Positions 43,194 through 52,050 are shown, counted from the first letter of the stretch. The stretch is DNA of 64,000 nucleotides from a virus (IMGVR_UViG_3300026382_000006:1-64000), one strand, 5' to 3'. A program made the numbers and translations. Notes: generated from the sequence alone by a model not told the origin.

Positions 43194-44315
43194 TTAACCC
43201 CTTATTGCAATATAGAGATTTATGATTTCCCTTATAGCCTCAGCTACCTCTCTAGTCTGTTGTTGTGTTTTAGCTCCATGGAAATCATAAGCTCCTCTCT
43301 CTAATAGGAAATGTCCCCATTGATACGGATTGTTTAACCATCCACCAATAATCCATGTTTTAAATTTCATATGGTTATACCATCTATTTACTATTTCCTG
43401 ATGATAATTTAATTCTTTTAATAATTCTTGTACTTCGTCTATAGTAAATTCATTTGCTAATATATTTGGTAAACTTTTGAAATTTCTGATAATTAGATTT
43501 TCAATGTTTTCCTTATCGTTAATAGGCAGCATTTGATCTAATTCTTTTGCCTTAGTGAATAAATTATAAAGTCTAGATAACAATCTATTTTGTTTTAATT
43601 TTTGACCCAAATCATCAGGATTAAATTTATTTATATAATTCAAAAATCTATATATAAAATCATTAGGCAACCATGCTTCGTCTTCTTTTAGTACTCTTTC
43701 AGAAACAGCTACTTGTGATAACAAGCCATGCGTTCTCATTTGTGCAAAGACAAAATATGGCGCCTTCACCTCTACTATAAAATAATGTTTCATCAATTCT
43801 TCATTCGTATTAAATGGTATTAAGTCAAATGGTATACCTATATTTACTAACGCTCTAGCATTGGTAAATAATAATTCTTCACCATCTATTTCTTGTATAA
43901 ATCCAAATTTTGATAATTTGTTTTCATAGGTTCTATATCCCATAATAGCTAGATTAGTACCAGTTTCAATATCTTTTATAAAAACTTTATCTTTTGCTAT
44001 TATTCTTTTTACCACCACAGGACAATATTCCAACGGTCTACCAGCTGCGAGAAAATCTTCTTTTACTTCTTTTTGATTATCTAACTCTTCTAAACGATAA
44101 AAACAAATGTTTGCGGCTGCTTCTTTTAAAAGACCTTGAATTCTTTTTTTAGGATTTTTCGATTTGTTTTTACCTCTCGTAATTGCTGCTATTGATGTAA
44201 CGGTGTTTATTCTGTTTTCCATATTTGTATTAATTTCCGAATATTTACAACCTATTTTATCTTCAATAGTCTTTACATAACCTCTTGTGTACCATAGTTC
44301 TTGCATTATATCCAT
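43194..44315 (-). CDS. Divergent ThyX-like flavin-dependent thymidylate synthase
   Basis: RTHGLLSQVAVSER (about residues 193-206) resembles the ThyX signature RHRxxSxNxxSxR, with one extra residue and His in place of the second Arg. The C-terminal QWGHFLLERGAYDFHGAKTQ and TREVAEAIREI (325-357, quoted in part) follow the ThyX helix that ends in HFLxLRxxxxAQxEIRxxA. At 373 aa it is longer than usual ThyX (about 220-260). It would methylate, or otherwise modify at C5, a pyrimidine deoxynucleotide with FAD. It sits in a nucleotide-metabolism neighbourhood. Moderate certainty. Confidence 0.6.
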   Translation of the reverse strand: MDIMQELWYTRGYVKTIEDKIGCKYSEINTNMENRINTVTSIAAITRGKNKSKNPKKRIQGLLKEAAANICFYRLEELDNQKEVKEDFLAAGRPLEYCPVVVKRIIAKDKVFIKDIETGTNLAIMGYRTYENKLSKFGFIQEIDGEELLFTNARALVNIGIPFDLIPFNTNEELMKHYFIVEVKAPYFVFAQMRTHGLLSQVAVSERVLKEDEAWLPNDFIYRFLNYINKFNPDDLGQKLKQNRLLSRLYNLFTKAKELDQMLPINDKENIENLIIRNFKSLPNILANEFTIDEVQELLKELNYHQEIVNRWYNHMKFKTWIIGGWLNNPYQWGHFLLERGAYDFHGAKTQQQTREVAEAIREIINLYIAIRG

Positions 44316-44344
44316 TTTAACTCCTTTTTAATTAATATTTTTTT

Positions 44345-44608
44345 TTATTTTTTAATTGTTGGTAAGACTTTTACTACCAGACCATCTGTTTCTAAATTCT
44401 TACAAATATGTGTAATTATATCAAATGCACTTTTGAATTTTCTATTAGGAGAATAATAGTTAGGTAGTAAATAGTTTTCATACGGATATCTCATCTTGAA
44501 AATAACATTGCCAGAAATAGTAGGATCAGTAATTTTGATCCTACACCATTTACCTTCTTTGTTATAATATTTGTAATATCCATTTTTAGATTTATATTTA
44601 TTCGCCAT
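44345..44608 (-). CDS. Hypothetical basic protein, 87 aa
   Basis: Start MANKYKSKNG at 44608 with AAGGAGG; it overlaps the end of the aminopeptidase gene by 11 bases. Basic, tyrosine-rich N-terminus (GYYKYYNKEGKW). Unknown role. Confidence 0.6.
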   Translation of the reverse strand: MANKYKSKNGYYKYYNKEGKWCRIKITDPTISGNVIFKMRYPYENYLLPNYYSPNRKFKSAFDIITHICKNLETDGLVVKVLPTIKK

Positions 44609-46073
44609 CTTCACCTCCTTCCATGTACATTGTATGTAATGTCGTTAAATATTGGTAAAATGTTTCTATTCCAAATCCTGTAGCTCCGTACTCGGCATAA
44701 CCAAAACCTTTTTCTGTCCATCCTGGTCCTGCTATATCAATGTGAACTAACCTATTGGGATTATTAATAAATTCTTTTAGAAAGAGATACGCTGTAATAC
44801 TGCCTGCTAGATCTGTACTGGCTACATTTCTGATATCTGCTATTTTACTTTTTAGAGTATCTTTTAATTTTTCATGTGTTTTCATATAACTAAATTCTTC
44901 ACCTACTGTTTCTGCTGTTTTTATAAACTTATTTATAAAAAAATCATCACTACCATGAATAGCAGCTGTCCATTCCCCTAGTGCTCTTCTAGCAGCTCCA
45001 GTTAATGTAGCAATAGTAAAGACCATTTGGTAATCTTTTATTTCTTCATCTACATATTGTAAACAATCTGCTAATACTAATCTACCCTCTGCATCGGTGT
45101 TTATTATTTCAATTGTTTTGCCATTTTTAGCAGTTAAAACATCACCGGGTTTATAAGAGTCAGCACTTATTAGATTTTCTGCAAAACCAACAACAACATG
45201 TAATTCTATGTTGAGATTTAACTTACTGACCATGTTTAGTATCATTAAGGCGGTAATAGCTCCTGCCTTATCGTATTTCATAGTTATCATACTGTCTGAT
45301 GGTTTAAGACTAGTACCGCCTGTATCGAAGTGCACACCTTTTCCTACTATCACAATTTTAGGTAGTCTATCACTTTCGTTAGTATTACTAGGTCTATAAG
45401 TATAATGTAATATTGTAGGTGAATGTTTGCTACCTTTGTTAACAGTAGTAATTAAATTATAGCCTTTGTTCAATAGGTCAGTTCTATCTAGTTTTTTAAT
45501 TACAATGTTATCCAATTGTGTTCTATTTTTATTAACGAACATAGACACTAGTTCATGGACATAGTCGTCTAGATCTACTTTATTATACGGTACATTAACT
45601 AAATGTTTTAAGGTCTTAATGCTATCGGATAACACTATTATATAATCTTCTAAACCTTTTAAATATTGTGTTCTTAATTCATAATTTATTTTTAATTCTG
45701 TTCTCTTTATTTCACAATCATCTAACCAAAATTCTTCATAATCTTTAGCCTTTACTAAACCTAATCTTAATCCTACCATAAAACCAATATAATCGATTAG
45801 ACTATCTATATTAGTTAATGGATTGTAATTTAGAACCTTTATTACATCACCAGCATCCACTTCTAATATATCTATTTTCTTATCTCTACAGATATTACCT
45901 ATTCTTCTACCTAATTCTCTAATCTCCAAACTGGATAGTGTCGTATGTATTAATACATACATCTCGTTTTCTATTGGATTTATCCAAATAGGATCACTTT
46001 TGGTAAGTTGCAAAACGTCTACTATGTAATTATACGCATCTTTGGTATTTTCGTTAACTGGAATTAATCTCAT
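44598..46073 (-). CDS. M17-family leucyl aminopeptidase
   Basis: A complete 491-aa M17 peptidase. VGKGVHFDTGGTSLKPS (around residues 240-257) and MKYDKAGA carry metal ligands and the catalytic lysine; NTDAEGRLVLADCL (about 330-343) carries the D-x-E ligands and the catalytic arginine. All expected catalytic residues of PepA/LAP are present. Cellular enzymes form hexamers and cut N-terminal residues; some double as DNA-binding recombination factors (PepA). AAAAGGAG and an early-type promoter precede it. Finding this family in a phage is rare. Codon use and AT content look like the neighbours. Confidence 0.93.
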   Translation of the reverse strand: MRLIPVNENTKDAYNYIVDVLQLTKSDPIWINPIENEMYVLIHTTLSSLEIRELGRRIGNICRDKKIDILEVDAGDVIKVLNYNPLTNIDSLIDYIGFMVGLRLGLVKAKDYEEFWLDDCEIKRTELKINYELRTQYLKGLEDYIIVLSDSIKTLKHLVNVPYNKVDLDDYVHELVSMFVNKNRTQLDNIVIKKLDRTDLLNKGYNLITTVNKGSKHSPTILHYTYRPSNTNESDRLPKIVIVGKGVHFDTGGTSLKPSDSMITMKYDKAGAITALMILNMVSKLNLNIELHVVVGFAENLISADSYKPGDVLTAKNGKTIEIINTDAEGRLVLADCLQYVDEEIKDYQMVFTIATLTGAARRALGEWTAAIHGSDDFFINKFIKTAETVGEEFSYMKTHEKLKDTLKSKIADIRNVASTDLAGSITAYLFLKEFINNPNRLVHIDIAGPGWTEKGFGYAEYGATGFGIETFYQYLTTLHTMYMEGGEDGE

Positions 46074-46106
46074 TTTGGACTCCTTTTAATTTGGTTTTTT
46101 CTCTAC

Positions 46107-46119
46107 TTAATAATATATA
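46107..46119 (-). promoter_or_regulatory. Putative early promoter TATATATTATTAA
   Basis: Perfect consensus on the minus strand, 34-46 bases upstream of the aminopeptidase start and downstream of another minus-strand gene's terminator. Confidence 0.55.
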
Positions 46120-46153
46120 GACAGAATTGCATAGAAATTAAGACATACAAAAA

Positions 46154-46183
46154 ATTAGTATAGGGTATTTACCCTATACTAAT
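46154..46183 (-). terminator. Terminator of the DUF4376-like gene
   Basis: ATTAGTATAGGGT / ACCCTATACTAAT on the minus strand, then TTTTTTGT; overlaps the stop region of the gene ending at 46179. Confidence 0.8.
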
Positions 46184-46610
46184 GTGATTCTTCACTAATA
46201 ATTTCTTTTACCTTTTTCATAGCTGCTTCTAATGCGTTACCTATAGCTTCTACAGAAATATTTCTGAATTCATTATCTACGTCTTTCCAAATAATGGTTT
46301 GTTTGTAGATCGCTTTATATGCTTTAGGAGGACTCATACCGTTGGCTATAGCCTGATTGTATTTAAAGTTAGCTAATGCTACTACGCTACTCATGTAATT
46401 TATACTACCTTCGTCTGCTTGAAATTTATAACCATCTACTTCAATAATAGCTGATAATTTTTTGTAGACCTTTTCAGCTTTTTTACCAGTAATTGGTACA
46501 GGTGCTAGTATTTTGTTTAAAATAAATTTGCCTGTTTTATCCATTTCAAGTTCTAATTTGTAACCTGCTAATTGTTCTGATTTTTTATACCATATTTCTT
46601 TACTACCCAT
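46179..46610 (-). CDS. DUF4376-like protein, 143 aa
   Basis: GYKFQADEGSINYMSSVVAL and IIWKDVDNEFRNISVEAI match the pattern FqaDexSxxxM...W.xaDN.....t.. of DUF4376, a domain common in tail fibre/fibre-chaperone proteins. The 185-aa gene at 49745 has a similar domain. AAGGAG precedes the ATG. Possible virion-associated or fibre assembly role. Confidence 0.5.
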   Translation of the reverse strand: MGSKEIWYKKSEQLAGYKLELEMDKTGKFILNKILAPVPITGKKAEKVYKKLSAIIEVDGYKFQADEGSINYMSSVVALANFKYNQAIANGMSPPKAYKAIYKQTIIWKDVDNEFRNISVEAIGNALEAAMKKVKEIISEESH

Positions 46611-46620
46611 AAATAACTCC

Positions 46621-46902
46621 TTATGCTAACTGTAGTATAGCTGTAAAGACTATTCCTGCAGACACTGTAAATAAAAAGTCTTTAATGTCTGCAATGTGTT
46701 TATTTTTATTAAAATAGTCATAAGTCTCTTTTAAACCAGCTATCACCGAAATTCCTAGTAAACTATATAAACTCCCTAGCTTAATACCTACTTGAAAACT
46801 ACATCCGATTAATAAGATTATATAAATAATGCTACCATAGAAAAAATGTAATAACTTATCTTTAGGTAATAGGTTATTGAGTTTCTTCAGTAGTATTTCC
46901 AT
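46621..46902 (-). CDS. Small membrane protein (VanZ-like pattern), 93 aa
   Basis: DKLLHFFYGSIIYIILLIG, AGLKETYDYFNKN and DIKDFLFTVSAGIVF follow a pattern frequent in small phage membrane proteins (DKxxHFxxG ... KExxD ... D...T..G). Three membrane segments. It overlaps the next upstream gene by 29 bases. Could be part of a lysis or exclusion module with the NlpC-like protein. Confidence 0.6.
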   Translation of the reverse strand: MEILLKKLNNLLPKDKLLHFFYGSIIYIILLIGCSFQVGIKLGSLYSLLGISVIAGLKETYDYFNKNKHIADIKDFLFTVSAGIVFTAILQLA

Positions 46903-47170
46903 TATTCTTTCCCTTATTCTTTAATAATAAACCTAAATTAGCTATTAAATCAGCTGCACCAGTAGTCTTTATCATACGTTCTGTAAACCAATAAATGACT
47001 ATTACTTTTATAACAAACCAAAGATTTTCTTTATCTATTGGATCTAGTTTAAACTTAGTTATTACAATATATACAATTAAACCTAAAGTAACGGTAGTAA
47101 TCATTGGTCTAATCATACTCTTCCATAATAATAACCATTTAGGTTCATAGTTTTCTGGATTATAATTCAT
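46874..47170 (-). CDS. Small membrane protein, 98 aa
   Basis: Two membrane segments (MITTVTLGLIVYIVIT and LWFVIKVIVIYWFTE) and a polar Asn/Lys-rich C-terminus. AAAGGAG precedes the ATG, which overlaps the stop of the NlpC-like gene by one base. Holin-like size and topology; unproven. Confidence 0.6.
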   Translation of the reverse strand: MNYNPENYEPKWLLLWKSMIRPMITTVTLGLIVYIVITKFKLDPIDKENLWFVIKVIVIYWFTERMIKTTGAADLIANLGLLLKNKGKNNGNTTEETQ

Positions 47171-47694
47171 TATAGCTCCTTTAAAAATTTAGTAAAGAAT
47201 GTAATAAATTTACTACGTTTATCCAAATTAGGTAGTAAGCCAAATAGATATGCTAGATAGTTAGGTGATATTCTACTAGGATCATATTTCCATAATTCTT
47301 TAAAACCATTTATTTTAAGAGCGTTAGCTACAGTTTCTGAACAAAACCAATTATTAGTTCTATCTTGTATAGGTAATATAAATCCTAATATACCCATCCA
47401 ATCATATTTATTACCATTAATAGAATTATAAAATTTTATAATTCTATCGTACTGTTCAGATGTTACCTCTAACAAAACGTAGTCCCATACATTAGTATCC
47501 AGTATGTGTTTTTTACATCTTACTTTACCATCTCTAGGAGATGAACTACATTGCAATATTTCTCCGTCTTTTTCTATTATTAATTCTACATGACTATAAG
47601 GTCCTCTGGTCCACCATGCTATTAGTCTATCAATCCATGTTGAACGCGGACCGTTTGATTTGTAAAATGCTATCTTTATTTCTTTTTTTTGCAT
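47170..47694 (-). CDS. NlpC/P60-like (YiiX-type) cysteine peptidase or amidase
   Basis: GPYSHVELI (H35) and WFCSETVANAL (C118) give the His-Cys pair of permuted NlpC/P60 (YiiX/LRAT-like) enzymes, with KYDWMGILGF typical of this fold between them. No signal peptide. Related phage proteins are often annotated as peptidoglycan or lipid hydrolases. AAGGAG precedes the ATG. It leads a three-gene unit with two small membrane proteins, which may be a second lysis-like cassette. Confidence 0.7.
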   Translation of the reverse strand: MQKKEIKIAFYKSNGPRSTWIDRLIAWWTRGPYSHVELIIEKDGEILQCSSSPRDGKVRCKKHILDTNVWDYVLLEVTSEQYDRIIKFYNSINGNKYDWMGILGFILPIQDRTNNWFCSETVANALKINGFKELWKYDPSRISPNYLAYLFGLLPNLDKRSKFITFFTKFLKEL

Positions 47695-47742
47695 CTATCG
47701 CTCCTTAATATATAAAATAATCACACAATTACAAGAAAAAAA

Positions 47743-47767
47743 AACAGTATGGAAAATCCATACTGTT
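47743..47767. terminator. Terminator hairpin
   Basis: AACAGTATGGA / TCCATACTGTT with flanking T-run on the minus strand (TTTTTTTTTC). Terminates the adhesin-cluster transcript ending at 47793. Confidence 0.85.
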
Positions 47768-47792
47768 TTTACTATACATAGATTTTAAGTTA

Positions 47793-48281
47793 TTAATCAT
47801 ATTCTTTAGCATTGAAATACAATATTGCAGCTACATGTTGCTCTAGGATTTTTGACGCGGCAAGTTCAAGACTTTTATTCTTGTTTATTAAATCTTTGAC
47901 ATAATTATTTTTTAACCCTATATCGAATTTCTTAGCTACTGTTTCATCAGCTACATAGGGATACTGGTTTAATATAAAATCATAAGTTGTGTTATCGTTT
48001 TTATTAGTAAAATGTAATTTTACTAATACAGTATATTCCATAGTAGTTGTAAACAAAGTTTTATCTATTTGAATTTCTGTTTTATTAGTAGTATCGCTTA
48101 ATGATTGAAAAACTATCTCATCTTCAGCATTCACAATTGTCCAATCAGTAGATGATAAGTTCCAATTTACAGTATTATACTCTAGTCCTATTATTTTTAC
48201 TTTAAAATTACCATTTATAATATCGCTATCTGTAGTATTTAATGTAATGTTAGGAATTTTATATATTACACTCTTTAGCAT
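47793..48281 (-). CDS. Tail adhesin-associated protein, 162 aa
   Basis: SSTDWTIVNAEDEIVFQSLS followed by TEIQIDKTLFTTTMEYTVLV-like beta strands is closely similar to STDWIIEDSEGNIIWERLND..TKIRIPANILN in the protein at 53748, so the two share an Ig-like or FN3-like beta domain. Last gene of the minus-strand fibre cluster. GGGAG precedes the ATG. Confidence 0.6.
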   Translation of the reverse strand: MLKSVIYKIPNITLNTTDSDIINGNFKVKIIGLEYNTVNWNLSSTDWTIVNAEDEIVFQSLSDTTNKTEIQIDKTLFTTTMEYTVLVKLHFTNKNDNTTYDFILNQYPYVADETVAKKFDIGLKNNYVKDLINKNKSLELAASKILEQHVAAILYFNAKEYD

Positions 48282-48453
48282 TTCGTACTCCCGTCAGTAA
48301 GTTATTCAAAAAAAGATGAGAAAAATATAGTAAATGGTTAATTATGTGCCTACTAATTTATAAAAAAATGTTTTATCTTCTTCTGATTTTTCAATAACTA
48401 TATTTTTTGTTTATTATGGATTATATGGATATATAAAACTTAGTTTATATGTT

Positions 48454-49098
48454 TTAGTTTTCTGATTTAAAAGTCTTAAATGGATTCACTAATATAGTAA
48501 ATGTATATTTGTAATGTTTAGGTAATTCACTTACGTTAAAGTTCTTCCATCCTATATTACATTTTATTCCATATTTAATAAATGGATATTTCCATCTTAA
48601 ACGATACATAGGGTACATCTTTCCATTCTTTTTATAGACTTCAGTATACTCGAAACCTGTTCTATTTGGTTTGGAATCCAAACAATTATTATAATCATTA
48701 TTATATATTTTAGTAACGCATTCAGATTTTTTAAATCCTTTTCTGAATCCTATATGTCTTACAGCTATACCATTGAATCCTAGTTTAAGACCTAGATTAT
48801 GAACAGGATTTCTTAAAACTGTCCAATTGAATCTAGTCCAAAAATTACGTTTACCATTGACATGCACTAGAAGGTAATATATGTCGCCGTCTATTCCATC
48901 ATCGTCATTGCCCCAAATAGCATTTATCCATTTATCTTTGAATCTATGGTTAGGTCTAGATGCCTTACTGATAGGATCAAAAGGTTCAATACGATTGAAT
49001 AGTAATGCTAAACCTACCACGATAGGTCCAATGATTATAAAAAATACCTGGATAATAAATACTCCTAGTATCCTGAGTATATTTTTTAAATGTTTCAT
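48454..49098 (-). CDS. Membrane-anchored protein, 214 aa (DUF7338-type pattern)
   Basis: One N-terminal membrane segment (ILGVFIIQVFFIIIGPIVVGLALLF) followed by a soluble Arg/Asn/Trp-rich domain (RNPVHNLGLKLGF, GFKKSECVTKIYN). The layout resembles small phage proteins of the DUF7338 type. AAGGAG precedes the ATG. Located inside the fibre cluster but not obviously a fibre. A 170-base gap on its 3' side (48282-48453) holds no gene I can support. Confidence 0.55.
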   Translation of the reverse strand: MKHLKNILRILGVFIIQVFFIIIGPIVVGLALLFNRIEPFDPISKASRPNHRFKDKWINAIWGNDDDGIDGDIYYLLVHVNGKRNFWTRFNWTVLRNPVHNLGLKLGFNGIAVRHIGFRKGFKKSECVTKIYNNDYNNCLDSKPNRTGFEYTEVYKKNGKMYPMYRLRWKYPFIKYGIKCNIGWKNFNVSELPKHYKYTFTILVNPFKTFKSEN

Positions 49099-49142
49099 TC
49101 TTATCTCCTTAAACGAATAGTCGTGTAATCAAAGAATAAGAA

Positions 49143-49179
49143 ATGAGTGACCACGAATAAAATATTCGTGGTCACTCAT
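49143..49179. terminator. Hairpin terminator
   Basis: ATGAGTGACCACGAATA / TATTCGTGGTCACTCAT, a 17-bp perfect stem just after the stop of the DUF4376 protein gene. Confidence 0.8.
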
Positions 49180-49187
49180 AATCATAA

Positions 49188-49745
49188 TTACGCGTCATCT
49201 GATTCTTCTGGTATATACAGTTCACCATTGGTAAGATCTATTTTTACTTTTCTTACTACATCCGGATCTTTTAAGTTGTTGATCTCTTTTTCGATTTTCC
49301 ATTTGTTTTGGCGTATCTTTTGTCTTGCTTCTACGATTTCCTTTTTGATATTTATTAGGTCTGCTTTTGTTACAGTTATGAAAGTATTATCAGCTAATCT
49401 AAAATCTATGGTATCGGTATCGTTTTCTAAAATCTCTAATAAACCATATATATCTATTAACGCGTTATTATTTGCGTTAATTTTTTTATCTATCGTTACT
49501 GAATGCATGACTAGTATTTCTAATTTAGATATTGTATTTTTCTTTAGATTTTTGTAAAGTTTGTTCTTAATATAATTTAATCTTTCTTCAGCAATGTATG
49601 CTGGTTCTGGTTGATTCCCTTCAGCTATCCATTTTTGTACTTCCTGGTAATGTCTATTATTCGGATCCAAAGGAACAAACAGACCACCAACACTATATCC
49701 TGTTAATTCATCTGTCTCCATATTTCTCAATTCTTTAATTTTCAT
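49188..49745 (-). CDS. Tail fibre assembly-like protein with DUF4376 domain, 185 aa
   Basis: NRHYQEVQKWIAEGNQPEPA is a typical start region of tail fibre assembly proteins. NANNNALIDIYGLLEIL and DFRLADNTFITVTKADLINI in the C-terminal half are DUF4376. It directly follows the carbohydrate-binding fibre gene, the usual position of a fibre chaperone. AAGGAG precedes the ATG. Confidence 0.7.
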   Translation of the reverse strand: MKIKELRNMETDELTGYSVGGLFVPLDPNNRHYQEVQKWIAEGNQPEPAYIAEERLNYIKNKLYKNLKKNTISKLEILVMHSVTIDKKINANNNALIDIYGLLEILENDTDTIDFRLADNTFITVTKADLINIKKEIVEARQKIRQNKWKIEKEINNLKDPDVVRKVKIDLTNGELYIPEESDDA

Positions 49746-49755
49746 TTCTCACTCC

Positions 49756-50757
49756 TTATAGTTCTGCGTCTGCTGTGAAATGCCAACTATACAGATGTTC
49801 GTTTATTAATCCGCCTTTATCATCGTAAAAATATATTTTTTCACCAGTGTGAGATTCTGGTCCTATTGCTGGGTTACCTGCATCAGTACCATCAGTTCTA
49901 TCTCTATATTTTCCTATTGTTCCTGTTTCAAATGCATATACTGTTATTGATGGCGCAGAACGCATCTTGTTTTTTAGATAGTAATTTCTTTCTGTAAAGT
50001 CTACCGTAGTTATAGCATTCGTGGTCATCGCGCCATCTAACCAGTCATATCGAAAATGCGGATACATGGTGTTAAAAAAGTACCTTCTACATCTATATAG
50101 TTGAATATCAAAAGGTATATGTTCAAATTCAGTAACTTTACTACCTTTTTCTACTTGCACTCCGGTAACAATTAAATTACCAGCCATATTAGGTATTTCT
50201 ATTTTTATTGCTAAATTTGTATTTTCTAAATTATTATAATCTATCCCTAATGTTTTCCAATCGGGCACATTTAAAGTCGTACTAAATCTTTGCAAATTGT
50301 TTGTAATATTTACACTACCTGTAATTTCTTCTGTCATATCATCTTCATACCCGCCCTTTCTACCTTGTATAGCAATATATGCAGTATAAGGGGTATCATC
50401 TGTTTTAGCCCAGAAGCTTATAGTTATAGGTTCTCCTACTTTAAATTGTGTAATATTTTCTATAAATTGTTCTAAACTTAAAATTCCAGTACCCCCTGTT
50501 TGTTTTACTTTTAACCCGTTAACGAACCCTGCGTCTAATATCTCCGTATCTCCTGTAACTCTACTCCAATCAAATGTAATATCTGTTGCATCACTATACA
50601 CTGCAAACCTATCAGCTGTATATCTACCGTTTGTGGTATTACTACCAGTAGTACCTCTTTGCCATACACTAAAGTCTCCATTTATAACTCTATTCTTAAA
50701 TCCAGTAAAAGACTGGATTATATTAGGCATCTGTGAATTTTGAAATGCTTTACTCAT
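49756..50757 (-). CDS. Tail fibre / receptor-binding protein with carbohydrate-binding jelly roll
   Basis: NRVINGDFSVWQRGTTG and YTADRFAVYSD are the well-known start of phage tail fibre proteins with a carbohydrate-binding jelly-roll domain (residues ~20-215, ending FEHIPFDIQLYRCRRYF). The C-terminal 110 residues are a separate beta tip. The 333-aa protein is likely the receptor-binding tip of this locus. AAGGAG precedes the ATG. Confidence 0.82.
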   Translation of the reverse strand: MSKAFQNSQMPNIIQSFTGFKNRVINGDFSVWQRGTTGSNTTNGRYTADRFAVYSDATDITFDWSRVTGDTEILDAGFVNGLKVKQTGGTGILSLEQFIENITQFKVGEPITISFWAKTDDTPYTAYIAIQGRKGGYEDDMTEEITGSVNITNNLQRFSTTLNVPDWKTLGIDYNNLENTNLAIKIEIPNMAGNLIVTGVQVEKGSKVTEFEHIPFDIQLYRCRRYFFNTMYPHFRYDWLDGAMTTNAITTVDFTERNYYLKNKMRSAPSITVYAFETGTIGKYRDRTDGTDAGNPAIGPESHTGEKIYFYDDKGGLINEHLYSWHFTADAEL

Positions 50758-50769
50758 GACTACTCCTTA

Positions 50770-51228
50770 TCATATTTTAGCTAATACTACTATAACGTCA
50801 TTAATAGTACTTGCCTTATTAACTTCAGCAATTAATGGTATGTATTTAGCAATATTTTTAGATACTATCTCTAACGTATTCTTTAATAATCTGCTATCTG
50901 AATACCCGTTGTCTGCTAGTCTTAACAACTGATCAAATATGTCTTTTTCTGTTTCTGATAATACTGTAGTATCAGGGTTTAATGTATTTATTAGTTTAGC
51001 CAATAACGCAATTGCTTTACTATTAGCCGTAGAAAGTTTCGTAAATTCTTTATTTAATGCGTTTAATACTTCTTGTCCTATAACCCAGTTTATAGTATCA
51101 ACGGCATATTGTTTAAACGTATCCAAATCGTCAGTGATATATATCCCCGGTAATTCAGGATTGTTTGTTGTTTTTATCTGGGTGTTTACTAGAATATCAC
51201 TATCTACTTTTAAATATTTAATAATCAT
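50770..51228 (-). CDS. Fibre-cluster protein, 152 aa
   Basis: Unassigned. N-terminal 35 residues are beta-like, and the rest is a run of helices (NALNKEFTKLSTANSKAIAL). AAGGAG precedes the ATG. Flanked by fibre genes with gaps of about 12-16 bases, so probably virion-associated. Confidence 0.6.
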   Translation of the reverse strand: MIIKYLKVDSDILVNTQIKTTNNPELPGIYITDDLDTFKQYAVDTINWVIGQEVLNALNKEFTKLSTANSKAIALLAKLINTLNPDTTVLSETEKDIFDQLLRLADNGYSDSRLLKNTLEIVSKNIAKYIPLIAEVNKASTINDVIVVLAKI

Positions 51229-51243
51229 ATTTTCTCCTTATTT

Positions 51244-52050
51244 TTATAGCATAACGTTAGATACTAAGCTTCTAGGTACCCCATTGCTATCTTTTAAATA
51301 ATTTATAGCCCACTTTGCACCATTTTTTAATGTACTAAGGTAATTCGCTAAACTACCTGTAGACATATTCACATCAATAACTGCTACATCACCATCAATA
51401 GTAGACCTGTCTATTATGGCTGATCCGAAACCATGGTCTCTAGGACTAACTATAGTTAACCAACTATCCGGAGATTTTATTTCGCAGAATTGAAACATTA
51501 TAAGTGAATTCATTGGTTTAATCACAAATACACCTGATGAATTAGAAATATTAGTATCGTCTCTCGGTTGTAAATAAAAATTAATATTTTCATATGTTAT
51601 ACTGGTATTATACGTATATATGCTATTGGTAACAGTGTAATACTTATGAGAATCGGACGTATAAATATGTCTGTAATAATTAATAATAGGTTTATCTAAA
51701 CTATTATCACCGTACGCATTTATATATACATGTTTATTGGAAATAAAAATATGATGTTGTCCATTAGGAAACAGATTATTGAAATCATAAACTTGACCGT
51801 ATTTTAAATATAAAGCAGATGTATTAAAAACGGAAGCTCTCCATAATCCCATTTCGTATGTACGTACTGCTGTGTCGGGCGTGAATCCATCATTATTATC
51901 GTCGCCGTTTTCATTATCTACATATATACTAGGTACTGAAGTATTTATTTTAATATTTTCCATACTAATAGGATCATCTGTGTACACTGGAATATTTAAA
52001 CTATTATTAGTTAACATTTGTTTTATATACATGTCTTTAAAATTATTCAT
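51244..52050 (-). CDS. Beta-helical tail spike/fibre protein, 268 aa
   Basis: SIYVDNENGDDNNDGFTPDT is a typical entrance to right-handed beta-helix (pectate lyase-like) domains, and the following repeats (HIFISNKHVYINAYGDN, ITYENINFYLQ, GVFVIKPMNSLIMFQFCEI) have the expected beta-turn period. Likely spike with depolymerase-like fold, though no catalytic pair is identifiable. Start MNNFKDM at 52050 has AAGGAG. Confidence 0.65.
   Translation of the reverse strand: MNNFKDMYIKQMLTNNSLNIPVYTDDPISMENIKINTSVPSIYVDNENGDDNNDGFTPDTAVRTYEMGLWRASVFNTSALYLKYGQVYDFNNLFPNGQHHIFISNKHVYINAYGDNSLDKPIINYYRHIYTSDSHKYYTVTNSIYTYNTSITYENINFYLQPRDDTNISNSSGVFVIKPMNSLIMFQFCEIKSPDSWLTIVSPRDHGFGSAIIDRSTIDGDVAVIDVNMSTGSLANYLSTLKNGAKWAINYLKDSNGVPRSLVSNVML

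Noticed and set aside
48282-48453. Gene in the 170-base gap of the fibre cluster
   Set aside because: No frame with a ribosome site; the stretch is AT-rich with no clear hairpin, perhaps holding a promoter.
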